From: Rhodoligotrophos sp. CJ14 | GTDB taxonomy: Bacteria; Pseudomonadota; Alphaproteobacteria; Rhizobiales; Im1 | Reading direction: 5' to 3' | Length of the DNA stretch: 64,000 nt | NCBI RefSeq assembly: GCF_038811545.1 | Contig: NZ_CP133319.1 | Span: forward strand, 3,005,516-3,069,515 | Shown: positions 32,539 to 40,702 of the stretch, piece by piece | How the letters are laid out: each line of letters starts with the position of its first letter | Position numbering within the stretch: the first letter of the stretch is position 1 | Made by a program: the position numbers and the translations under genes | Notes under the pieces: generated by a model | What the model was told of the DNA's origin: nothing | Databases searched by the model: none | What the model saw: only the letters and a program-made list of their open reading frames with translations

Positions 32539-33056
32539 CAGGCATCGCGGCACCCCGCATGCGCGGCGGCCCGATGCCGTCGCCCGCACCATCCGACCGT
32601 CTCACCCATGTCGAGCTCACATGGGTGGAGAAGAAGATCGAATACTGGATCAGGTTCGGCCAGCCCACCTACGAAACGATCCTCGACCGTCGTTGCCGTG
32701 TCCTTTCCTTCCGGCCGAACACGATCTTTGCCTTCGTCCGCTGGGCCTCCAACGACTTCGGCACGATCATCTCGCGCATCGACATCGTGCGCGCAGTCGA
32801 GCCCGGCGAAGCCTATCAAACGCTGCCTTTCGTGCGCCCCGGCGGCGACATCCTGCTCAAGATCGAGAGCTGGCCGAAGGCCGAACGGGTGCTGCAACTG
32901 GTCGACGCCATCGAAGCGCTGACGCTCGATCCGGCCGACGCAGCGCCCGACTACTGGCGACACGTTCACAATCGGCTGACGGCCGGACACGAGCCGCGCA
33001 GCTACACGCGCGAGCAGCATCAGGCGTGGCTCAAGCGCCGGAGGATCGGGCCATGA
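32535..33056 (+). CDS. DUF2840-domain protein
   Basis: 173 aa. RLTHVELTWVEKKIEYWIRFG, RCRVLSFRPNTIFAFVRWASNDFGTIISRIDIVRAV and QTLPFVRPGGDILLKIESWPKAERVLQ are the signature of DUF2840, found next to traF in conjugative elements of Alphaproteobacteria. Function unknown. Coupled on both sides (ATGA at 32535; stop overlaps the traF start at 33053). Confidence 0.9.
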   Translation: MTGIAAPRMRGGPMPSPAPSDRLTHVELTWVEKKIEYWIRFGQPTYETILDRRCRVLSFRPNTIFAFVRWASNDFGTIISRIDIVRAVEPGEAYQTLPFVRPGGDILLKIESWPKAERVLQLVDAIEALTLDPADAAPDYWRHVHNRLTAGHEPRSYTREQHQAWLKRRRIGP

Positions 33057-33598
33057 CCCGCATCGGATGGGCGATGGCGACCTTCGTAGCGACCAGCGCC
33101 GTCGCGGTTTCGACCTGGATCGATGCGCCGATCAAACTCATCTGGAACGCCTCGGCCAGCGCGCCGATCGGCTTCTACTTCGTTGAACCGGCAGGACGTC
33201 TGGAGGTCACCGATCTGGTCGCGGTCGATGCGCCCGAACCGATCGCCAGTTTCCTCGCCAATGGCCGATATCTGCCGCCCGATACGCCGCTCCTGAAGCG
33301 CGTACTGGGTCTTCCAGGACAGACCGTCTGCCGCGTCGGTGTCCTCATCACAGTCGACAGCGTGGAGATGGGAGCAGCGCTCGAGCACGACCGCCTCGGC
33401 CGCCCGCTGCCCGATTGGCAGGGCTGCCGGGTGATCGCCGAGGGCGAAATCTTCCTGATGAACTGGGACGTCCCTGACAGTCTCGACGGGCGCTATTTCG
33501 GCCCGGTCCCAGCCGGTTCGGTCATCGGCCGCGCGGTCCCCTTGTGGATCGACGAGAAGGGCGAAGGCCGCTTCGAATGGCGGGCGGCGACGCGGTGA
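33053..33598 (+). CDS. traF: TraF-like S26 signal peptidase (conjugal pilus processing)
   Basis: 181 aa with one N-terminal membrane anchor (IGWAMATFVATSAVAVSTW), then SASAPIGFYFVEP (catalytic Ser region), PLLKRVLGLPGQTVC (catalytic Lys region) and a C-terminal GRYFGPVPAGSVIGRAVPLW box. TraF proteins of RP4/Ti-type systems process and cyclise the TrbC pilin. The matching trbC lies 12 kb downstream in the trb block. The start is internal to a longer open frame but overlaps the DUF2840 stop, fitting operon coupling. Confidence 0.9.
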   Translation: MTRIGWAMATFVATSAVAVSTWIDAPIKLIWNASASAPIGFYFVEPAGRLEVTDLVAVDAPEPIASFLANGRYLPPDTPLLKRVLGLPGQTVCRVGVLITVDSVEMGAALEHDRLGRPLPDWQGCRVIAEGEIFLMNWDVPDSLDGRYFGPVPAGSVIGRAVPLWIDEKGEGRFEWRAATR

Positions 33599-33666
33599 AC
33601 GCCCTGCCTACGGCGGGCGCGCTGCTCGCCGATCTTCATCCCACCGCACGTTGAAAGGAACTAGTC

Positions 33667-34005
33667 ATGCCGCAGATTGGCGAATTCACCCGTGAGAAAA
33701 CCGGCTTCATCGGCCGCATCCATACCATCGCAATCCAGTGCGAAATCAGCATCGTTCCGGTCGAACCGTCCGAGGTCGAGAATGCGCCGAACTATCGCAT
33801 CCATCTCGGCCCGGATGACAATGGACCGGAGATCGGTGTGGCCTGGACGGAGTCCAGCGAGAAGGCCGGTGAATATCTGTCGCTGACGATCGATGACCCC
33901 AGCTTCCCCCAGCCGGTCCGCGCCCGCCTGTTCCAGAACGGCGCGGACGCGACGTCATGGTCGCTGCACTGGAGCCGCCCGCAAAAGCGCGGCGAACGGA
34001 AATAG
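33667..34005 (+). CDS. DUF736-domain protein
   Basis: 112 aa: IGEFTREKTGFIGRIHTIAIQCEISIVP, NAPNYRIHLGPDDNGPEIGVAWTESSEKAGEYLSLTIDDPSFPQPVRARLF, the DUF736 pattern of a single small domain abundant on rhizobial plasmids and ICEs. Function unknown. GAAAGGAA upstream gives the start. It is separated from traF by ~68 bases and followed after three bases by the transglycosylase gene. Confidence 0.9.
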   Translation: MPQIGEFTREKTGFIGRIHTIAIQCEISIVPVEPSEVENAPNYRIHLGPDDNGPEIGVAWTESSEKAGEYLSLTIDDPSFPQPVRARLFQNGADATSWSLHWSRPQKRGERK

Positions 34006-34008
34006 GTC

Positions 34009-34794
34009 ATGCGGATCGTTCGTTTGAGCCCCGCATCACCGATGTCACCCGGGCGGCCTCGCGCTGCCCGGCGCATCCTCCTCCTTCTCCTTTCCGGCCT
34101 GACCTTGGCCGCCGCGCCGCCGCCCGCCGTTCTTGCGCAGAGCGCGCCATCGGCTGAGCAGCCATCGCGCGATCCCCATGCCGCCTATGTGACGGAAGCC
34201 TCGCAGCGTTTCGGCATTCCCGAGCGCTGGATCAGGGCGGTGCGTCGCGTCGAAAGCGCCGACGACGTGCATGCTGTGTCATCGGCGGGCGCGATGGGCC
34301 TGATGCAGGTCATGCCCGATACCTGGGCCGAACTGCGCATCCGCCATCGCCTCGGCAGCGATCCTTTCGACCCGCGCGACAACATTCTCGCGGGCACGGC
34401 CTACCTGCGTGAGATGTACGATCTCTTCGGTTCACCGGGCTTCCTCGCCGCCTACAATGCCGGTCCCAGGCGCTACGAGGAATATCTCGCGGGCCGCCCC
34501 CTGCCTGCCGAAACCCGCGCCTATGTCGCTACACTCGCGCCGCTGATAGGCGCTGGAAACGTGACGCCCGGCCAGCCAGGAAATGTCGCCGTCGCTGCCG
34601 CCGATCCGCATGCCTGGCGCCGATCGCCGCTCTTCGTGACGCCATCCGCGCATCGTCTGCAGGCCGGTCAGCCGACATACGATGTGCAGTCCGGCGATAC
34701 TTCGGCTGCGCCTTCGTTGCACGACCAAACCACCATTTCACTGCAGTCCGGCAGCCTCTTCGTCGCCCGTGCCGGAGAAGGGGACCGGTCATGA
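34009..34794 (+). CDS. Lytic transglycosylase (conjugation-associated)
   Basis: 261 aa. Signal peptide near the N-terminus ([26 protein letters not shown]), then an SLT domain: [24 protein letters not shown] (catalytic Glu), [46 protein letters not shown]. Equivalent to VirB1/TraL-type enzymes that open the peptidoglycan for the secretion channel. Overlaps the next small frame by ATGA. Confidence 0.92.
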   Translation: MRIVRLSPASPMSPGRPRAARRILLLLLSGLTLAAAPPPAVLAQSAPSAEQPSRDPHAAYVTEASQRFGIPERWIRAVRRVESADDVHAVSSAGAMGLMQVMPDTWAELRIRHRLGSDPFDPRDNILAGTAYLREMYDLFGSPGFLAAYNAGPRRYEEYLAGRPLPAETRAYVATLAPLIGAGNVTPGQPGNVAVAAADPHAWRRSPLFVTPSAHRLQAGQPTYDVQSGDTSAAPSLHDQTTISLQSGSLFVARAGEGDRS

Positions 34795-35048
34795 GGGAAT
34801 TCGCAGCATGGCGCAGCGTGGCGTGGTCTGGAGAAGGCTGTGCGGGAAGGAGGGAGGAGCGGAGAGCAACGACAGCAGGACGGCGAGATAAAAGGGCCTC
34901 GCCAAATTCGCACAAGCCATTGACATGGCTTGGCTTTTGGCGTGCCGGTCGGTCGGGTCGCGTGCCGCTTTTTCTGATTTATGTCACGTTTTCAACGCTA
35001 TTTCCGGCACTGTGCCGGGATTGCCTGCCTCTAAGGGCCTGCTCATGA
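34791..35048 (+). CDS. Coupled small open frame across the candidate oriT
   Basis: 85 codons with an ATGA overlap at both ends (with the transglycosylase stop at 34791-34794 and the relaxase start at 35045-35048). This suggests that ribosomes pass through it into the relaxase gene. The predicted protein is basic at first and then hydrophobic ([19 protein letters not shown]), with no known relative. It may serve mainly to couple translation across a DNA site. Confidence 0.4.
   Translation: MREFAAWRSVAWSGEGCAGRREERRATTAGRRDKRASPNSHKPLTWLGFWRAGRSGRVPLFLIYVTFSTLFPALCRDCLPLRACS
34880..35044. other. Candidate origin of transfer (oriT) next to the relaxase
   Basis: The 250 bases before the relaxase start are locally less GC-rich and hold CAAGCCAT-TGAC-ATGGCTTG (34913-34932), an 8-bp stem. 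A repeated GCGTGCCG with a GGTC-rich stretch follows at 34940-34968, then CCGGCAC-T-GTGCCGG (35007-35021). Relaxase genes commonly lie next to their oriT and such inverted repeats bind relaxases. The nic site cannot be placed from sequence alone. Confidence 0.45.
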
Positions 35049-36805
35049 GCGAAGGCGACAGCGAGTTTCGTATCCGTCCGGGACGCATCAGATCGACCCG
35101 CGCCCCCAAGCCCAAGAGCTTTATCAACCAGGTGCTGCGGGCCGCGAAGAAGGCGGGGCACAGCTCAGGCGAGGTGCGCGCCAAACGCGCCCCCCGCCGT
35201 GGTCACTCGACCTTCGGCAGGGGCCGTGTCAGGTTCAGCCGCTCGCGCATCTTCAGCGCCTCGCGCCGCGTCGTCGTCAAGGCGCGTGTCGTGCGCCACC
35301 AAGGCAAGTCGTTCCGCTCTGCCCCGCTCTCGGCCCATCTCTCATACCTGAAGCGCGAGGGCGTCAGCCGGGATGGAGAGAAGGGCGTGATGTTCGACGC
35401 GACCAACGAGCGCGCCGACGATCTCGCCTTCTCCGATCGCTGCAAGGATGACCGGCACCACTTTCGCTTCATCGTCTCGCCCGAGGATGCCGGCGAGATG
35501 ACCGACCTGCGCGAATTCACCCGCGATCTCGTCAGCCAGATGGAATCGGATCTCGGCACTAGGCTCGACTGGGTCGCCGTCGATCACTGGAACACCGACA
35601 ATCCCCACGTCCATCTTCTCGTGCGTGGGGTCGATGAGACTGGCGCCGATCTGGTCATCTCGCGCGACTATATCAGCCGCGGCCTGCGCTCGCGCGCCGA
35701 AGATCTGGTCTCGCTCGAGCTCGGCCCCAAGCCCGAACACGAGATCCGCAATGCGCTGGAGAAGGAGGTCACGGCCGAACGCTGGACGCGGCTCGATGTC
35801 GAGATCCGCATCGCCGCCGACGAGACCGGCTTCATCGACCTGCGCCCCGAAGCCACCGGCAAGTCCGATCCCTCGCTGCGCCGCCTGATGATTGGCCGCC
35901 TCCAGCATCTCGAAAAGATGGGGCTTGCCGACCAGGGCTCTCCCGGCGAATGGACCGTCGGGCTCCAGGCCGAACGCACCTTGCGCGATCTCGGCATGCG
36001 CGGCGACATCATCAAGACCATGCACCGCGCCTTCACCGAACGCGGGCAGGATCGCGGCTTCAGCGACTATGTGATCGACGGCGGCGGCGCGGGCTCTCCC
36101 ATCATCGGCCGCCTGGTCGATCGCGGCCTGCATGACGAGCTGACCGGCGAAGCCTACGCGGTGATCGACGGCACGGACGGCCGCGCCCATCACGTCCGCT
36201 TCCGCGGCATCGAAGCCTTCAAACACTCCCCGCCGATCGGCGGCATCGTGGAGGTGCGCCGCTTTGGCGGTGAGGACGACAAGCGCCCGACGCTCATGCT
36301 CGCCAACCGGTCCGACTTCGATCTCAATCGGCAGATCACCGCGCCGGGCGCGACCTGGCTCGATCACCGCCTGGTCGAGCGCGAGCCGATGCCGATGTCG
36401 GCGGGCGGCTTCGGCGCCGAGGTCCGCGACGCCATGAAGGCCCGTGCCGAGCATCTGGCCGAGGAAGGCCTCGCGCGACGTCAGGGCCAGCGTATCATCC
36501 TGCAGCGCAATCTCCTTAACACCCTGCGCCAGCGCGAGATCGATGCCGTCGGCGCCAAGCTTCAGGCGGAAACAGGTTTGCCGTTCCAGAAGGCTCAGAC
36601 CGGCGAGCATGTCGCTGGCCTCTACCGCCAGCGCGTCACGCTGACCTCAGGCCGCTTCGCCATGATCGACAATGGTCTCGGCTTCCAGCTCGTGCCCTGG
36701 ACGCCACCGCTCGAGAAGAAGCTCGGCCAGCACATCGCCGGCGTCGCCAAGGGAAACGGCGGAATCGAATGGAGCCTGGGCCGCCAGCGCGGGCTCGGGC
36801 TCTAA
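35045..36805 (+). CDS. Conjugative relaxase (DUF3363/VirD2-like, RlxS type)
   Basis: 586 aa from ATG 35045. Basic N-terminal tail; relaxase core with YLKREGVSRDGEKG, HHFRFIVSPEDAGEMTDLREFTRDLVSQMESDLG, and VDHWNTDNPHVHLLVRGVDE (the histidine cluster that holds the metal at the nicking site); then the long DUF3363 part through IDGTDGRAHHVRFRGIEAF to the C-terminus. Relaxases of this type (RlxS of ICEMlSym) nick oriT and lead the strand through TraG and the Trb channel. The frame is open further upstream, but this start is coupled by ATGA to the preceding frame. Confidence 0.9.
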   Translation: MSEGDSEFRIRPGRIRSTRAPKPKSFINQVLRAAKKAGHSSGEVRAKRAPRRGHSTFGRGRVRFSRSRIFSASRRVVVKARVVRHQGKSFRSAPLSAHLSYLKREGVSRDGEKGVMFDATNERADDLAFSDRCKDDRHHFRFIVSPEDAGEMTDLREFTRDLVSQMESDLGTRLDWVAVDHWNTDNPHVHLLVRGVDETGADLVISRDYISRGLRSRAEDLVSLELGPKPEHEIRNALEKEVTAERWTRLDVEIRIAADETGFIDLRPEATGKSDPSLRRLMIGRLQHLEKMGLADQGSPGEWTVGLQAERTLRDLGMRGDIIKTMHRAFTERGQDRGFSDYVIDGGGAGSPIIGRLVDRGLHDELTGEAYAVIDGTDGRAHHVRFRGIEAFKHSPPIGGIVEVRRFGGEDDKRPTLMLANRSDFDLNRQITAPGATWLDHRLVEREPMPMSAGGFGAEVRDAMKARAEHLAEEGLARRQGQRIILQRNLLNTLRQREIDAVGAKLQAETGLPFQKAQTGEHVAGLYRQRVTLTSGRFAMIDNGLGFQLVPWTPPLEKKLGQHIAGVAKGNGGIEWSLGRQRGLGL

Positions 36806-36866
36806 TCCTTACGACCGAATGCTAGAGCTTTGTCCTGCCGGCTGCGAAATCGTAGCGCTTGCGTAA

Positions 36867-37469
36867 TCAAAGCGGCTGCGGTCGCAGGAACCGATCGATC
36901 ATCATCGTGATCAACTTGCGGCTTTCGTCAAAGTCGACGTCGGACGTCATCAGCGGCAGCATGGGAGCGGCGTCGAGCACGGCGACCAGCACAGCGCTCG
37001 CGTGCCTGGGGTCGAGACCCGGATCGACCTCGCCGCGCGCCTGGCCCGCCTTGAGCGTGTCGGCGAGAAGCTGACGGATGCCGTCGGTGTTGGCCTGCAA
37101 GATGGCGTGGATCTTCTCATTGCGTCCGGCCTCGGCCAGCAACTCAAACAGGATGCGACAGTGGGCGAGATCATCCCAGCCGCTCATGCTCCAGAGCTCG
37201 GACAGCAGGACCGTTGCCGTTGGCTCGTCCTTCGTATGGCGACCAAAGTGCCCGTGGAGCTGCACCAGGTAGTCGTCGGCCATCTGCTCGACGATCGCCT
37301 CCTTGCTGGGAAAGTAGTGATAGAGGTGGCCTGGGCTCATGCCCGCTTCCTTGCAGATCATCGAGATCGACGCGCCTTGCAGTCCATTGCGCAGGAAGCA
37401 GCGATGGGCGGCGGCCAGGATTTCCTGCCGTTTGCTCTCATGCTGTTCGGGGACGACCTTGCGGACCAT
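36867..37469 (-). CDS. TetR-family repressor
   Basis: 200 aa from ATG 37469. N-terminal TetR HTH: RQEILAAAHRCFLRNGLQGASISMICKEAGMSPGHLYHYFPSKEAIVEQMA; C-terminal ligand/dimer domain with the ending typical of AcrR/BetI-like members (LVAVLDAAPMLPLM). Divergent from the DoxX/MFS genes, with inverted repeats in between, so it likely represses both its own gene and the exporter. The upstream extension to 37544 overlaps the operator and is unlikely to be translated. Confidence 0.87.
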   Translation of the reverse strand: MVRKVVPEQHESKRQEILAAAHRCFLRNGLQGASISMICKEAGMSPGHLYHYFPSKEAIVEQMADDYLVQLHGHFGRHTKDEPTATVLLSELWSMSGWDDLAHCRILFELLAEAGRNEKIHAILQANTDGIRQLLADTLKAGQARGEVDPGLDPRHASAVLVAVLDAAPMLPLMTSDVDFDESRKLITMMIDRFLRPQPL

Positions 37470-37489
37470 GGGGGCTCCATAGAGATAGT

Positions 37490-37538
37490 ATGATCGCTCT
37501 ATTATAGCTTGACCACCGCGATCATTATTAGAATGATC
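37490..37538. promoter_or_regulatory. TetR operator region between divergent genes
   Basis: Two overlapping inverted repeats: ATGATCGC (37490-37497) with GCGATCAT (37518-37525), and GATCATT-N5-AATGATC (37520-37538). A TATAAT box on the minus strand (37506-37501) lies between the first pair, 32 bases before the TetR ATG. The AT-rich, symmetrical sequence is typical for TetR binding. Confidence 0.55.
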
Positions 37539-37610
37539 ACTCAAACTATGATGGAATGGCCACCGCGTCCAGTTGGATACGGCCGGCCGTTATCGATTTT
37601 GCGGGGCTCC

Positions 37611-37973
37611 ATGAACAAGACACTTCCAATCCTGACCGCCACCCTGGCGTGGTTGCTGGCGGCCTTCTTCCTCTTTGGCGCATACGGCAACACATTCCTT
37701 TCGGAAGAAAACGCGGCCGCCTATGCGGCCTGGGGCTATCCCGGCTGGTTCCATTACGTCACCGCCGCCCTTGAGCTGGCTGCCGCGCTGCTTCTGCTCC
37801 GCGCGATCACGAGACCTGTTGGTGCCGGGCTAGGCGCGATGGTGATGGCCGCGGCCGTCCTCACGACGCTGGTCAATGCGGACTATGACCATTCGACCGC
37901 TCCGAGCGTCGTGCTCCTCGTCTCGCTGACGGTGCTCGGCCTGTCCCTGTTCGTGCGACGCGCCAACGCCTGA
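37611..37973 (+). CDS. DoxX-like small membrane protein
   Basis: 120 aa, four hydrophobic segments (ILTATLAWLLAAFFLFGAYG; PGWFHYVTAALELAAALLLL; GAGLGAMVMAAAVLTTLVNA; APSVVLLVSLTVLGLSLFV) with the FHYVTAALELAAALLL pattern of DoxX-like proteins. Inner membrane; role unknown, perhaps redox-related. First gene of the divergently regulated cargo unit with the MFS exporter. An in-frame GTG/ATG upstream (37509) is less likely. Confidence 0.8.
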   Translation: MNKTLPILTATLAWLLAAFFLFGAYGNTFLSEENAAAYAAWGYPGWFHYVTAALELAAALLLLRAITRPVGAGLGAMVMAAAVLTTLVNADYDHSTAPSVVLLVSLTVLGLSLFVRRANA

Positions 37974-37999
37974 ATTCTTCCTCCCCGGAGTTCACTTCC

Positions 38000-39421
38000 A
38001 TGAACGATAGATCTTCGCCGGTCGGCACGGCCGAGCCAACCAACACGCCTGTAGCCTATGCCGACAGATGGTCCGACCTCCTGTCAGGAAGGCATCTCGC
38101 CATCGTCCTCGTCATGGCGAGCGGCGTGCTGCTCTACGCGATGAACCTCTATTTCACCGCAGCGCTCATGCCCTCCATCGTCGCCGATATCGGCGGGCAG
38201 CAATATTATGCGTGGGTGACGACAGGCTTCGTCATCTCGGCCATCGTGGCCTCCCTGTTCGTCAGCCGTATCCTCGACTGGAAGGGACCGGCGCTTGCCT
38301 ATGTGGCGGCCTTCGTCGTCTTCGCGCTCGGCGCGGCGGCCAATGCCGCCAGCCCGACAATGGAACTGCTGATCGTCGGCCGGGTGGTACAGGGCCTCGG
38401 CGGCGGCCTGCTGGCAGGGCTCGGCTACGCCGTGATCCGCTCAGCCCTTCCCGAACGGCATTGGGCGCGGGCAACCGGCGTCGTGTCGGCCATGTGGGGC
38501 TTGGGTACGCTCTTCGGTCCGGCGCTCGGCGGCCTGTTCGCCGAACTCGGCCTCTGGCGCTGGTCCTATGCCGGGCTCGCCCTCGTTTCACTGATCTTCG
38601 CCATCGTCGCGCAGCGTTCCTTCGCCGGGACAGCCGGTTCAGGGCATCGCTCGCCCGTGCCCGTCGCCTCGCTCATCCCGCTGGTTCTGGCGACCATCGC
38701 CATCAGCCTCAGCGCCATCGCGCCTATCGGCTGGCCAACCCTGGCGACGATCGGCATCGGTTTCGTGCTGCTTTGGCTCTTTGTCGTGGTGGAGCGACGC
38801 TCGCACAACACCATTCTTCCGCGCATCACCTATCGGCGCGGCAACGCCCTGAAATGGGTCTATCTGACCGTCGCCGCACTCAGCGCCGGAGTCATGGTCG
38901 AGAACTTCATTCCGCTCTTCGGCCAACAGCTCGCCGGCCTCAGCCCGTTGATCGCCGGCCTGCTCGGCGCGGTGCTGTCGCTCGCTTGGGTCATCGCACA
39001 ATTGTTCGTCGTCTCGGTTTCCTCCGAGAGCGGCCGCCGACGCGCCATACGCCTCGGGCCGTTGCTTCTGACGGCAGGCCTCATCGCCTATGGCCTGTTG
39101 CAGACGGAAAACGCCAGCCTGACCACGGTGGCGATCTGGACTGCGGTTCTCGCGCTCGCGGGCATCGGCATCGGCCTCGCCTGGCCGCTGCTCGGCGTGG
39201 CCGCCATGAGCAGCACGACCGATCCGGCCGAAGGCGGCAAGGCGGCGGCGGCGATCACCACCACCCAACTCATCGCCTTCTCCATCACCTCGGCTGTCGC
39301 CGGCACGTTGATGGCGGCGGGCGGGGACTCGGTCGCCGATGCGGCGCGCTATGTCAGCCTCGGCATCGCCCTGTTGACCCTGCTCGGCATCTTTGCAGCG
39401 GGGATCGCAACCCGGAAATAG
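38000..39421 (+). CDS. MFS transporter (DHA2-like exporter)
   Basis: 473 aa, about 14 hydrophobic segments. Family marks: AAALMPSIVADIGG-like entry (LYFTAALMPSIVADIGGQQYYAWVTTGFVISA), GRVVQGLGGGLLAGLGYAVI (motif C-like region near helix 4-5) and MWGLGTLFGPALGGLFAE (helix 5 antiporter motif). Predicted proton-driven drug or metabolite efflux. Control by the divergent TetR protein suggests induction by its substrate. Starts 26 bases after doxX with CCCGGAG upstream. Confidence 0.9.
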   Translation: MNDRSSPVGTAEPTNTPVAYADRWSDLLSGRHLAIVLVMASGVLLYAMNLYFTAALMPSIVADIGGQQYYAWVTTGFVISAIVASLFVSRILDWKGPALAYVAAFVVFALGAAANAASPTMELLIVGRVVQGLGGGLLAGLGYAVIRSALPERHWARATGVVSAMWGLGTLFGPALGGLFAELGLWRWSYAGLALVSLIFAIVAQRSFAGTAGSGHRSPVPVASLIPLVLATIAISLSAIAPIGWPTLATIGIGFVLLWLFVVVERRSHNTILPRITYRRGNALKWVYLTVAALSAGVMVENFIPLFGQQLAGLSPLIAGLLGAVLSLAWVIAQLFVVSVSSESGRRRAIRLGPLLLTAGLIAYGLLQTENASLTTVAIWTAVLALAGIGIGLAWPLLGVAAMSSTTDPAEGGKAAAAITTTQLIAFSITSAVAGTLMAAGGDSVADAARYVSLGIALLTLLGIFAAGIATRK

Positions 39422-39461
39422 CGAGGCGATCGGCGCGACCCGAATGTCCCTGAGGATGCAA

Positions 39462-39495
39462 GAACACCCCGCCAGATCGTCCAGACGGGGTGTTC
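39462..39495. terminator. Bidirectional terminator between MFS and alcohol dehydrogenase genes
   Basis: GAACACCCCG (39462-39471) and CGGGGTGTTC (39486-39495) form a perfect 10-bp stem between two convergent genes. There is no long T-tract, but the position suits termination from both sides. Confidence 0.6.
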
Positions 39496-39522
39496 ATCCA
39501 CAAAGCTGAAGAAAATAGCGCC

Positions 39523-40560
39523 TCAGGCCTGGAGGATTACCTTCATCGCCTTTTCGCGTGCGGCATTCGCAAAGACGTCATAGGCGTTCAGAATCTCATC
39601 CAGCGGGAAGCGATGGGTCACCAGCTTGCCTGGATTGACCTTACCGGATCCCAAGGTCTTCAGCAGCATGGGCGTGGTGTTGGTGCATACCAGCCCCATC
39701 GAGATGTTGATGTTCCTGATCCAGAGTTCTTCGATATGAAGCTGGACGGGTTTGCCGTGAACGCCGACGTTGGCGATGTTGCCGCCGGCCGAGACGATCT
39801 TCTGGCAGATATCGAAGGTCGCCGGAATGCCGACCGCCTCGATGGCGACGTCGACGCCTGCTCCGCCGGTGATCTCCAAAACGCGCGTAACAGCGTCTTC
39901 CGTTCCGACCTGGACCAGATCAGTGGCGCCGAACTGTTTGGCCAGTTCCAGCCGCGCCGGGTCCATGTCGATCATGATGATGCGGCCGGGCGAGTAGAAC
40001 TGCGAGGTCAGCAGCACCGACATGCCCACCGGGCCGGCGCCGATTATCGCGATGGTGTCGCCCGGCTTCACCCGACCGGCCTGGACGCCGATCTCAAGCC
40101 CGGTCGGCATAATGTCCGATAGCATCACCAGCGCCTCTTCGTCAGCGCCCTCCGGGATGGGGTAGAGCGAATTGTCGCCATAGGGGATGCGGACATATTC
40201 CGCCTGGGTGCCATCGATCTTATGGCCGAGGATCCAGCCCCCGTCCGAGCAATGCGCGTAAAGCTGGCGCTTGCAGTTCGGGCAGGTCCCGCAGGAGGTG
40301 ACGCAGGAAATCAGAACCGCGTCGCCCTTCTTGAAGTTGCGCACGGCTCCGCCGACTTCCTCAACCACGCCGACACCTTCATGGCCCAGCGTCCGGCCTT
40401 CGGTCACCGCGGGCACATCCCCCTTCAGGATATGAAGATCGGTGCCGCAAATCGTGGTCTTGGTCACCCGCACGATCACGTCGGTGGGTTTTTCAATGCC
40501 AGGTTTTGCCTTTTCGACCCAGTCTTTCTTGCCGGGTCCTTGATAGACGAGCGCTTTCAT
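39523..40560 (-). CDS. Zinc-dependent (secondary) alcohol dehydrogenase
   Basis: 345 aa from ATG 40560 (AAGGAGG nine bases upstream). Medium-chain dehydrogenase: catalytic zinc ligands in TTICGTDLHIL and TLGHEGVGVVEEVG, a structural-type Cys cluster SCGTCPNCKRQLYAHC, and the NAD(P)-binding IIGAGPVGMSVLL with a following MIDMDPARLELAKQFGATD. The sequence resembles secondary alcohol dehydrogenases. Because its operator is shared with the acetone carboxylase operon, oxidation of 2-propanol to acetone is the best guess. It is read leftward, just after the AcoR-like regulator gene. Confidence 0.85.
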   Translation of the reverse strand: MKALVYQGPGKKDWVEKAKPGIEKPTDVIVRVTKTTICGTDLHILKGDVPAVTEGRTLGHEGVGVVEEVGGAVRNFKKGDAVLISCVTSCGTCPNCKRQLYAHCSDGGWILGHKIDGTQAEYVRIPYGDNSLYPIPEGADEEALVMLSDIMPTGLEIGVQAGRVKPGDTIAIIGAGPVGMSVLLTSQFYSPGRIIMIDMDPARLELAKQFGATDLVQVGTEDAVTRVLEITGGAGVDVAIEAVGIPATFDICQKIVSAGGNIANVGVHGKPVQLHIEELWIRNINISMGLVCTNTTPMLLKTLGSGKVNPGKLVTHRFPLDEILNAYDVFANAAREKAMKVILQA

Positions 40561-40581
40561 TCTCGTTTCCTCCTTGGGCGC

Positions 40582-40643
40582 TGATTGTCCGATGTCTTTA
40601 CCCCGGGCCACGTCGACCCCGCCTGTCCGATTTTCGGACAGGC
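40582..40643. promoter_or_regulatory. Operator upstream of the alcohol dehydrogenase (shared with acxA)
   Basis: GCCTGTCCGA-TTT-TCGGACAGGC (40621-40643), perfect ten-base arms, 61-83 bases upstream of the start; a further half-site TTGTCCGAT lies at 40585-40593. The central GTCCGA-N3-TCGGAC also occurs at 56536-56550 before acxA. No consensus sigma54 -24/-12 element was found between it and the start. Confidence 0.65.
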
Positions 40644-40702
40644 GGGCCTGGCAGACGCGCGCCGAAGACGAACGAATTCATCCCTGAATCGTGGAGCCTG
40701 AT

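Noticed and set aside
35342-36610. A 422-codon minus-strand frame
   Set aside because: Antisense of the relaxase gene; no recognisable domain or ribosome binding site.
38068-39453. A 461-codon plus-strand frame overlapping the MFS gene
   Set aside because: Arginine-rich out-of-frame reading of the MFS transporter; the other frame has clear membrane segments and family motifs.
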